From positions 1 to 7,285 of the forward strand of contig JAACDL010000134.1 of the NCBI GenBank assembly GCA_009936765.1: a DNA stretch of 7,285 nucleotides, written 5' to 3'. How positions within the stretch are numbered: position 1 is the first letter of the stretch; each line of letters opens with the position of its first letter. The notes beneath the pieces were generated by a model. That model was not told the origin of the DNA. It searched no databases and was given only the letters and a program-made list of their open reading frames with translations. Shown here in pieces: positions 1 to 5,984 of the stretch. Origin of the DNA: Methanobacteriota archaeon (GTDB lineage Archaea; Thermoplasmatota; Poseidoniia; Poseidoniales; Poseidoniaceae). Made by a program: the position numbers and the translations under genes.

Positions 1-1063
1 AACAAGATTGATGCAGGGTAGACATCCTGTAGCAGTCTTGCTTCTTGATTTGCCTGCTGACGAAGTCGACGTGAATGTTCATCCTACTAAGCGAGAAGTT
101 AGATTGAGAAACTCTTGGAGAGTTCTTGAGAGATTAGAGAGAGCAATCGCTTACACTCTGGAGTCCACCCCTACAGAGCCAGAATCAAGTGGTGGAATCA
201 CTGGAATAACTTCCCTAGCACCACAGACTGAAGAAAAAAGAACTATCAAAAAGCCAGCCTGGGCACAAACTGCCCAAATCTCACTAACCGGTGAGAAGCC
301 GATAGAGCACAAGAAACAGGAGAAAACTAGGCCTATCTCAGTAGCAGAATCTTCTCAAACTACAATAACTGGAGTTGAAGCGATTGCTCCTGCATTATCT
401 ATTGGGGAAAGAGAATTGCATCGCCATGCAGGGTGTGACGCACAGGACCCAGAAAAAGCAGAACCGCTTGGTCCTGTCATAAACGATTTACCTGCTATGG
501 AGCCACTTGCCCAATTCGCAGATTCTTACATCTTAGTTCAGGCTGAAGAGGAATTGTTACTTATCGACCAGCACGCTCTGCATGAAAGAGTCCGCTACGA
601 ACGACTTCGTAATGATGAGAGTTTGTGGCAACCTCAAGAACGTATTAGTTCAGTTCCACTAGATCTAGATGCAAGACAAATCGCAAGACTAGATGCTCGT
701 ATGGACGACCTCTCAAAAATGGGCTTTGTAATCAATAATAATGCGGGAGGATATTCTATAACAAGTGCGCCTGCTCTGCTATCTGCAAGTCAATTGGAAC
801 CATTCTTGCATGATATCTTACTTGATATGAGCGAAGATGGAGCACCACTTGAAACAGTTGAACAACGTAAGGATCACTTGGCATTCCTTAACGCTTGTAG
901 AGGGGCAGTGAAAGCTAATGAGCGACTTAATTTATCTCAGATGAGACGACTCTTAGATGATATGCGAAGGATTCCTAATCCTTGGGCATGTGTTCATGGC
1001 AGGCCTACCGCTATGAGGATTCCACTAAATGCTCTAGACCACCATTTCGGACGTCATGGCTGA
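1..1063 (+). CDS. mutL: DNA mismatch repair protein MutL, C-terminal part (5' end cut by window)
   Basis: MutL couples mismatch recognition by MutS to strand incision. The frame is open at the left edge, so the N-terminal GHKL ATPase domain lies outside the window. What remains starts at the end of the transducer domain, with the family signature VDVNVHPTKREVR (about residues 20-33, counting from the TTG at 8). A low-complexity, charged linker follows (about 55-160), then the dimerisation/endonuclease domain (about 163-351). That domain holds the nuclease metal motif DQHA(X)2E(X)4E at residues 187-198 (D187, H189, E193, E198), ACRGAVKA at 296-303 and CVHGRPT at 328-334. These are the metal-binding motifs of incising MutL proteins, which E. 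coli-type MutL lacks. Val replaces the usual Pro in CPHGRP. The TGA stop at 1061-1063 lies inside the convergent aroA. The window shows no partner mutS. MutL is patchy in archaea and usually explained by transfer from bacteria. Confidence 0.95.
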   Translation, partial: TRLMQGRHPVAVLLLDLPADEVDVNVHPTKREVRLRNSWRVLERLERAIAYTLESTPTEPESSGGITGITSLAPQTEEKRTIKKPAWAQTAQISLTGEKPIEHKKQEKTRPISVAESSQTTITGVEAIAPALSIGERELHRHAGCDAQDPEKAEPLGPVINDLPAMEPLAQFADSYILVQAEEELLLIDQHALHERVRYERLRNDESLWQPQERISSVPLDLDARQIARLDARMDDLSKMGFVINNNAGGYSITSAPALLSASQLEPFLHDILLDMSEDGAPLETVEQRKDHLAFLNACRGAVKANERLNLSQMRRLLDDMRRIPNPWACVHGRPTAMRIPLNALDHHFGRHG

Positions 1064-2247
1064 ACAAATTCGAATTTAAGTCCGCAATCTTTCAGTTGTT
1101 GAAGATAAGATGGCCATGCAACTTGATGCAGATTTGCACCCTCGATTGTGCCTCCGCATATAGATGCCAATATTATCGCAGTCATCTGAATACGGTGGTC
1201 GCCAAACGATCTGACTATTCCATCTGGTCTTTGCGGTATTTGTCCACCCTCAATACTAATTCCATCATCGCTAGCAGTAGATTTTATCCCAAATTGGGAA
1301 AGCATTTCCACTGTCTTGGTTATCCTGTTAGATTCTTTTAGAGCTGCGTGAGATGCACCAGAAATAGTCCCTCCATCTCCAACTGCTAACCATGCTGCCA
1401 TTGGGGTTATCAAGTCGTTTGAGTCTCTTAGCATACTGTTTTCCAAAGAGTGACCAATCGAATCAGATACCTCTGGTGGATTAGATACACTCAATCCAGA
1501 CAATTTAGCAAATGCCATCATTGATGCATCAGGCGGTATCTCAACATCAGGACAATCCACAGTCCAAGGCACACCAGGCTCTTTTGCACCTGTCATCTTA
1601 CACAAATCCCAAGTAAGTTCTGAATGTTTACGTGAGACTGCAGAACCTCTTGTCAGTATCTCAAACCCCTTTGTACGTGGAGCCATCAGCAACAATGATG
1701 AATAGAATTGGGATGTTTTTGAGACATCAATTTCAACAATTGTCTTTTCCAAAGGGCCGTTTATGTGTATCGGATATTGATGTTCTTGAATTTCAATTTC
1801 TACTAAACCTAGAGATTTCAATAGTTCTAACGAACTCCTTGTACGAAGGCTGATATCACCGTCTAGAGATATTGGGAATTCACAACTTGCAGATTGTCCG
1901 ATTAGAAATCTTAGCGCTGTTCCACTATTTTTACAGTCTAATGTATGTCCTGGCTGACTTAAATCTCCTCCTTTGAAAACGCTGCCATCCCATTCTAGTC
2001 CAAGTTTTATGAAGCAATCGATCAGGGCCTGAACATCTTGGCCAATTTCCCACATTTCTATTTCGGTTGGATTTGAATCCATACTGGCTAATGTTAGCCA
2101 TCGCATAGAGTGGCTCTTTGAAGGAGGTAATTTTAGAACTCCAGATAGAGAACTTTTCTCAATCTCTAGATTGTATTTATCCGAAATGGGGCCATTTTGT
2201 TCCAACCTAAATGCCCCCGTAATTGCTCCGAAGGGCCTCACCAACAT
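1054..2247 (-). CDS. aroA: 3-phosphoshikimate 1-carboxyvinyltransferase (EPSP synthase)
   Basis: AroA transfers the enolpyruvyl group of PEP to shikimate-3-phosphate, the sixth shikimate-pathway step, in the cytoplasm. Family motifs appear in order: PPSKSHSMR near the N-terminus (equivalents of E. coli K22, S23, R27), NSGTALR, SLRTRS (R124), TSQF, SNDLITPMAAW (D313), LKESNR (K340, E341, R344) and FGDHR (D384-R386). By eye, the E. coli K411 position (AKTFPDYF) aligns with Val in QVAWPSYL, which is unusual because that lysine contacts the ligand phosphate region. The ATG at 2247 gives 397 aa. A TTG at 2259 would add four residues (MDDF), and a TTG at 2205 would remove 14. About 35 residues precede the first conserved strand, more than in most homologues, so the start is uncertain. 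The TGA stop lies at 1054-1056, giving a 10-bp tail overlap with mutL. No other shikimate gene is adjacent. Confidence 0.93.
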   Translation of the reverse strand: MLVRPFGAITGAFRLEQNGPISDKYNLEIEKSSLSGVLKLPPSKSHSMRWLTLASMDSNPTEIEMWEIGQDVQALIDCFIKLGLEWDGSVFKGGDLSQPGHTLDCKNSGTALRFLIGQSASCEFPISLDGDISLRTRSSLELLKSLGLVEIEIQEHQYPIHINGPLEKTIVEIDVSKTSQFYSSLLLMAPRTKGFEILTRGSAVSRKHSELTWDLCKMTGAKEPGVPWTVDCPDVEIPPDASMMAFAKLSGLSVSNPPEVSDSIGHSLENSMLRDSNDLITPMAAWLAVGDGGTISGASHAALKESNRITKTVEMLSQFGIKSTASDDGISIEGGQIPQRPDGIVRSFGDHRIQMTAIILASICGGTIEGANLHQVAWPSYLQQLKDCGLKFEFVQP

Positions 2248-2296
2248 GAAGTCATCCAAGGCACATGTTGAAGTGCGTCTTTATCCACCGTTGTGC
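2248..2296. promoter_or_regulatory. Short divergent spacer between aroA and moaA, with a possible aroA TATA box
   Basis: Roughly 49 bp separate the chosen starts. On the minus strand GGATAAAG (2279-2286) lies about 30-35 bases upstream of the aroA ATG at 2247. That suits an archaeal TATA box driving a leaderless or nearly leaderless aroA transcript. No Shine-Dalgarno stands out for either gene. On the plus strand GTATTTATCC (2173-2182), inside aroA, could be a TATA element giving moaA a leader. Both assignments are read by eye and are weak. Confidence 0.3.
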
Positions 2297-3265
2297 ATGG
2301 TCAGAGATGCTCACAACAGGCCGTTGCGAGACTTGCGAATCTCTTTGACCGATAGATGTAACATGAGATGTAGATATTGCATGCCGAGAGAACATTTTGA
2401 TGGGCATGATTTTTTAGCAAAAAAAGAGATTTTGAGTTATGAAGAATTAAGCAATGTTGTAGAGTCATTAATGCCGTTAGGTCTGTCGAAAGTACGATTG
2501 ACTGGTGGAGAACCTTTACTGAGAAAAGATATTTGTTCATTCATCAAGATGTTACCTAAAGAACTCGATATCGCTATGACTACCAATGGTATATTGCTAG
2601 AGAGGTTTGCTCAAGACTTGGCAGATTCGGGGTTGAATCGAGTTACAGTTTCTTTGGATGCAGTAGATGTCGAAACTTTCCAGGCCATGGGTGATACTGA
2701 TGAGACTCCCGAGACGGTTCTACGAGGAATAGAAACCGCAAGAAAAGCTGGACTTAACGTGAAAGTAAACACGGTAATCAGGGCTGGATATAATGAACAC
2801 TCAGTGAAGATGGTTGCAGATCGCTTTGTAGGCAGTGATGTAATTGTTAGATACATTGAATTCATGGATGTAGGGGAAACAAATTCCTGGAATGATGACG
2901 AAGTAATAACTGGTGATATGATGAGGAATATGCTGGAGAACCTCAGTCCAATCAGTGCTAACCATGTTGGGGAAGTTGCGAACCGGTATCTTAGAGGGAG
3001 TCAAGAGATTGGTTTCATCGAAAGCGTCTCTAAGCCATTTTGCGGTGACTGTAACCGTGCTAGAATTTCAGCAGATGGCTCGCTATACACCTGTTTATTT
3101 GCATCTAAAGGTAATGATTTGAAATCCTTGATAAGAATGAATGCTAGTCAAGAACAAATTGCTGAAGCCGTAAGGTCTATCTGGACAATCCGAGATGATG
3201 CCTATTCTCAAAATAGAGGACTTGTCGACAAAGAAAAGGTCGAGATGTCATTCATTGGCGGTTAA
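2297..3265 (+). CDS. moaA: GTP 3',8-cyclase MoaA (molybdenum cofactor biosynthesis)
   Basis: MoaA is a radical-SAM enzyme that converts GTP to 3',8-cyclo-7,8-dihydro-GTP, the first step of molybdopterin synthesis. From the ATG at 2297 the product is 322 aa, normal for the family. The N-terminal CX3CX2C cluster (C21, C25, C28) sits in TDRCNMRCRYCMP, and TGGEP follows at 69-73. The C-terminal CX2CX13C cluster (C249, C252, C266) sits in CGDCNRARISADGSLYTC; it binds the second 4Fe-4S cluster, which holds GTP. The protein ends in FIGG, the conserved di-glycine tail needed for MoaA activity. The ATG at 2297 is chosen because family homology begins right there (VRDAHNRPLRDLRIS). The frame stays open upstream to 2171, with an ATG at 2246, but that would run into aroA and adds no recognisable sequence. 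No other mo- gene is adjacent. The TAA stop overlaps that of the next gene. Confidence 0.95.
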   Translation: MVRDAHNRPLRDLRISLTDRCNMRCRYCMPREHFDGHDFLAKKEILSYEELSNVVESLMPLGLSKVRLTGGEPLLRKDICSFIKMLPKELDIAMTTNGILLERFAQDLADSGLNRVTVSLDAVDVETFQAMGDTDETPETVLRGIETARKAGLNVKVNTVIRAGYNEHSVKMVADRFVGSDVIVRYIEFMDVGETNSWNDDEVITGDMMRNMLENLSPISANHVGEVANRYLRGSQEIGFIESVSKPFCGDCNRARISADGSLYTCLFASKGNDLKSLIRMNASQEQIAEAVRSIWTIRDDAYSQNRGLVDKEKVEMSFIGG

Positions 3266-3744
3266 CTTTCCAGCGCTGGTAAGTTTATTTTAGCCAGTAA
3301 TGTATTGGTACCAGTATCTACAACTTGGAAGTAGTGATATCCTTCATTACAATTCATAGTTTGACAGTTAATCACGAAATAGTCTCCCTTAGTCATCGAC
3401 CATCCTGCATCTCTATCATGGAATGAGACATTTGAACCTACGGTTCCATAGACATCAGTATCGTCAACAAATCCAGTCTTCATTACTTCGCTCTGACCTG
3501 TTTGATTAACTATAGTCCACTTAACTTTGGCAGGGTCCAATGATTGGTCAATGCTAGTAATGGTGATTACATGATATCCATTTGAAAGAGTTCTAACCGA
3601 TACCGAGGCTTTAGGGTCGGCTTTCTCAACATTATCTAATGTTGAAGCCATCATGACGAATACCATACTCGATAGTAGTACAGTAATAGCAAGAAGTAAC
3701 ACAGTTGCGATAACCGGGCTAACCTCCTCATCATCTCTGTGCAT
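3262..3744 (-). CDS. Archaeal type IV pilin-like protein (PF07790/DUF1628-type N-terminus)
   Basis: A small surface protein of 160 aa from the ATG at 3744. The N-terminus is short and charged (HRDDEE), followed by VSPVIATVLLLAITVLLSSM, a hydrophobic segment of about 25 residues. This is the classic euryarchaeal pilin start (xVSPVIxxxLxxAITV), whose class III leader is normally cut by a PibD/EppA-type peptidase before assembly. The rest (about 40-160) is polar, rich in Thr, Ser, Asp, Asn and Val, with an alternating pattern suggesting a beta-sandwich head outside the cell. It has two cysteines (CQTMNC) that could form a disulphide. The ATG at 3744 is preferred because GGGAG (plus-strand 3749-3753) lies four bases upstream; in-frame ATG 3759 and TTG 3777 have no such site. 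Which pilus or adhesin it belongs to is unknown: no assembly ATPase or TadC-like gene is present. Its TAA stop shares a TTAA with moaA. Confidence 0.75.
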   Translation of the reverse strand: MHRDDEEVSPVIATVLLLAITVLLSSMVFVMMASTLDNVEKADPKASVSVRTLSNGYHVITITSIDQSLDPAKVKWTIVNQTGQSEVMKTGFVDDTDVYGTVGSNVSFHDRDAGWSMTKGDYFVINCQTMNCNEGYHYFQVVDTGTNTLLAKINLPALES

Positions 3745-3777
3745 GTTACTCCCTGTCATGCAAGCCACTTGAACCAA

Positions 3778-3821
3778 CCGCCTGATTTATCAGAAAAATA
3801 CCTAAATTAAGTATATCTTAA
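3778..3821 (-). promoter_or_regulatory. AT-rich spacer: likely pilin promoter and/or U-rich terminator after the reductase gene
   Basis: The spacer downstream of the reductase stop is markedly AT-rich. On the minus strand it contains GATATACTTAATTTAGG (TATA-like, about 3802-3818) and then TATTTTTC, which could act as an archaeal oligo-U terminator. The short inverted repeat CTGAT-TT-ATCAG lies at 3782-3793 on the plus strand, near the expected transcription start, and could be an operator or hairpin. A TATA box here would give the pilin mRNA a leader of a few tens of bases. No experiment or consensus scoring supports this. Confidence 0.4.
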
Positions 3822-4919
3822 CTAAATCACCCAGAACATCCTTCGGCAAGTTACTGCTCTCCAAATAATTCCTTTAGTTAGTCGATTAAACATCAAGTTA
3901 AGGAGCCAATCTGGTAACCTGAACAGGAGACTTCCCACTTTGAAAGACCTCTTGGAATTGCGCATAACTTTACCCATTTGTTCCTTCCAGATTTTCTCGT
4001 AATTTTCGAGAGGAGTGCCATCCTGTAGATGCTGTGAAATCACCTTTCCAGCTATACGGCCACCGATCATAGCAATGGTAATGCCTGCTCCATTAGAGGG
4101 TAGTACCATTCCCGCAGAGTCACCTACAAGCATGTAATTGCCTCTTACAAATTTCTTAATGGTGCCAGACATTGGAAGAGATCCAGCCCCGTTGAAAGTA
4201 ACCTCTCCGTCATACTTAGAGGTGAATTCATCAGTATATTGATTGAGAGTTTTCCCTTTTGCGAAACTGCGTTGAATTCCTAATCCAATGTTTGCGCCAC
4301 TTTGTTTTGGGAACATCCATGCATAACCGCCAGGGGCCATGGAACCAAAGTGCAATTCAACCGCTTCTCCAAAATCTCCTTCCATTAATACGAACTTGAC
4401 CGGTATTTTAACCGATTTTTCATTCCAATAGTCTCTTCGAATCGGTCCGTTGTGCCCACCTGCATCTACAATGATACGTGCAGTAAGGGTTTCTCCGTTC
4501 TTCAGATAAACAGTGTCATTTTCGACCTTTTCAACCCTTGAGTCTACCATGTAAGAGGCTCCTGACTTCTTAGCCACTTCTACTAAGAACTCATCGTGCG
4601 CAACTCGATTCAATACGTATCCGTCGAAATCGAATTTCAATGGCTTACCAGATGGGGGGACTAAATGCATCTTGTCTGAGTGTCTAGAAATTGCAGAAGG
4701 TGGCGTTTGGAATAGGTCATCCATATCGGGGACGTCGGGGCATAAGCGTCTCATTTCGTCATTGGTTGGAACTAACTCTCCACATTGAAGAGGTGTTCCA
4801 ATTGGGTCTCTACCGTCGATTACCAAGACATCAGCACCGTTAGCTGCTGCGTAACGAGCAACTGTACTACCGGCGGGACCTCCGCCGATAACGATAACAT
4901 CACGGTCGTAACTTGACAA
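3822..4919 (-). CDS. Geranylgeranyl reductase family FAD-dependent oxidoreductase
   Basis: Members saturate prenyl double bonds, in archaea mainly those of archaeol-type lipid precursors and sometimes quinone side chains, at the membrane surface. The 365-aa product starts with an FAD Rossmann motif, DVIVIGGGPAGS (residues 7-18), with D35 ending the second strand. PLQCGELVP follows with C46, the conserved cysteine near the flavin. The family substrate-site motif PGGYAWMFPK is at 196-205, and the second FAD motif is GDSAGMVLPSNGAGI at 266-280. The C-terminal helical part is somewhat shorter than in homologues of about 390-400 aa but shows no obvious break. The start is the TTG at 4919, five bases after GAGGTG; no in-frame ATG lies before the Rossmann strand. 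It follows the prenyl synthase by 9 bases, so translation is probably coupled. Lipid or quinone specificity cannot be told from sequence alone. Confidence 0.9.
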   Translation of the reverse strand: MSSYDRDVIVIGGGPAGSTVARYAAANGADVLVIDGRDPIGTPLQCGELVPTNDEMRRLCPDVPDMDDLFQTPPSAISRHSDKMHLVPPSGKPLKFDFDGYVLNRVAHDEFLVEVAKKSGASYMVDSRVEKVENDTVYLKNGETLTARIIVDAGGHNGPIRRDYWNEKSVKIPVKFVLMEGDFGEAVELHFGSMAPGGYAWMFPKQSGANIGLGIQRSFAKGKTLNQYTDEFTSKYDGEVTFNGAGSLPMSGTIKKFVRGNYMLVGDSAGMVLPSNGAGITIAMIGGRIAGKVISQHLQDGTPLENYEKIWKEQMGKVMRNSKRSFKVGSLLFRLPDWLLNLMFNRLTKGIIWRAVTCRRMFWVI

Positions 4920-4924
4920 ACAAA

Positions 4925-4930
4925 CACCTC
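4925..4930 (-). promoter_or_regulatory. Shine-Dalgarno site deciding the TTG start of the reductase
   Basis: The minus strand reads GAGGTG, then TTTGT, then the TTG start at 4919. The site overlaps the TGA stop (4929-4931) of the upstream prenyl synthase, which suggests termination-reinitiation coupling between the two cistrons. Confidence 0.65.
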
Positions 4931-5903
4931 AGGAGTGGCGATTCTGAACCATTTCAACTACATGTTTAAGCAGTTGCTTTGCTTCACATTCCTCAAAAAC
5001 AGAAATATGTTGTAATGCTCTTTCTAAATGATTGTTAATTAATATCTCAGAGTAACTCAGACTTTCTGCATTCTCTAGCAGCGATATCAATTCATCAAAT
5101 AGCGAATCATCGAAGTCTCTGATTATCTCAGCAAGCCTAACTCTTTGTTCTCCATGTAGGAGGGTTAGAGCATGTATTAGAGGCAATGTCATCTTTCCTT
5201 CATAGATGTCTGCTCCTCTTGGTTTACCCATCCTTTCATCTCCTCTAATGTCTAGTAAATCATCAACTAATTGGAATGCTATTCCAAGTTCTAATCCGAA
5301 ATCAAACAGAGCCTGACATTCAGGTTCACTTGCATTTGCGACAAGTGCTGCGCCTTGGCACCCAGCAGCAAAAGGACCTGCAGTCTTCCCTTTAACAATC
5401 TCTAAGTAATCTTCCGGGGATGTGGAAAGATCTAGCACATGATCTAATTGGCTGAACTCTGCACTAGCCAAGCGTGAGCAAAAACTAGCCATGACATCTA
5501 CGACTTCTTTTCTGTATCTTCCTCCTAATCCGAACCCCTGAACGAATAGCCAGTCGCCTCCGATTATAGCTTTAGGTTGTCCAACTAATGCGTGCATAGT
5601 TTTCTCTCCTCTTCGAGTCAAAGCCTCGTCATTAATGTCATCATGAACTAGTGTTGCAGTATGAATGAACTCTGAAGCCAGCGATAATGGCATTATTTCA
5701 TCCAGGTTTTCCCCTCCGGCTAACTCGTATGCTAGGTGAACTAGAATCGGTCGCAGTCTTTTACCGCCAGCCAATAGTATGCGACCTGAAACTTCTGCAA
5801 CTTCTCCGTGAATGACACATTGCTCCTCAATTAGAGCTTCAAGGTTAGCGTTGATTATGTCGCGAAGTCCTTCTAGAGTGTCAAGTGCAACATTGGTCTC
5901 CAT
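4929..5903 (-). CDS. Trans-polyprenyl diphosphate synthase (IspA/IspB/GGPP synthase family)
   Basis: It condenses isopentenyl diphosphate with an allylic diphosphate to extend a prenyl chain. The ATG at 5903 gives 324 aa, normal for the family. Motifs are GGKRLRP (46-52, substrate diphosphate binding), the first Asp-rich motif DDIND (88-92) followed by RRG, a GDWLF segment (116-120), FQLVDDLLD with the second Asp-rich motif (214-218), and GKPRGADIYEGKMTLP. Upstream of the first motif the sequence is EFIHTATLVHDD, with Ala at -5 and Thr at -4. Classical archaeal GGPP synthases often have a bulky aromatic at -5; the small residues resemble bacterial hexa- to octaprenyl synthases, so the chain may exceed C20. 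The start is supported by GGGGTG (plus-strand 5908-5913) four bases upstream. The frame stays open to 6050, but that extension crosses the divergent gene and has no family similarity. Cotranscribed with the downstream reductase. Confidence 0.93.
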   Translation of the reverse strand: METNVALDTLEGLRDIINANLEALIEEQCVIHGEVAEVSGRILLAGGKRLRPILVHLAYELAGGENLDEIMPLSLASEFIHTATLVHDDINDEALTRRGEKTMHALVGQPKAIIGGDWLFVQGFGLGGRYRKEVVDVMASFCSRLASAEFSQLDHVLDLSTSPEDYLEIVKGKTAGPFAAGCQGAALVANASEPECQALFDFGLELGIAFQLVDDLLDIRGDERMGKPRGADIYEGKMTLPLIHALTLLHGEQRVRLAEIIRDFDDSLFDELISLLENAESLSYSEILINNHLERALQHISVFEECEAKQLLKHVVEMVQNRHS

Positions 5904-5984
5904 GGAACACCCCACAAGGGTCGCCTTCTTAACGAGTGGCGGGCGCCCGTAGAACGCCGGTAAGTGCTGGCCGAGGCAAATGTG
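5904..5984. promoter_or_regulatory. Divergent intergenic region between the prenyl synthase operon and the HMBS-like gene
   Basis: This 81-bp spacer is clearly more GC-rich than the flanking genes. It must hold promoters for both directions, yet has only one weak AT-rich element, TTCTTAAC (5926-5933), about 55 bases ahead of the rightward ATG and about 25-30 ahead of the leftward one. It carries GAGG at 5973-5976, a plausible ribosome site for the ATG at 5985, and GGGGTG on the minus strand for the ATG at 5903. Confidence 0.45.
5940..5949. promoter_or_regulatory. Perfect 10-bp GC palindrome, candidate operator
   Basis: CGGGCGCCCG is fully self-complementary and sits centrally between two divergent genes. 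GGCG (5938-5941) and CGCC (5955-5958) form a second partial inverted pair around it. The position suits a dimeric regulator, but a short GC palindrome may occur by chance. Confidence 0.25.

Noticed and set aside
1632..1853. Plus-strand open frame inside aroA
   Set aside because: It is antisense to conserved AroA motifs, has no ribosome site and no recognisable protein.
2171..2296. 42-residue N-terminal extension of MoaA
   Set aside because: MoaA homology begins at the ATG at 2297; the extension runs antisense through the aroA start and looks non-conserved.
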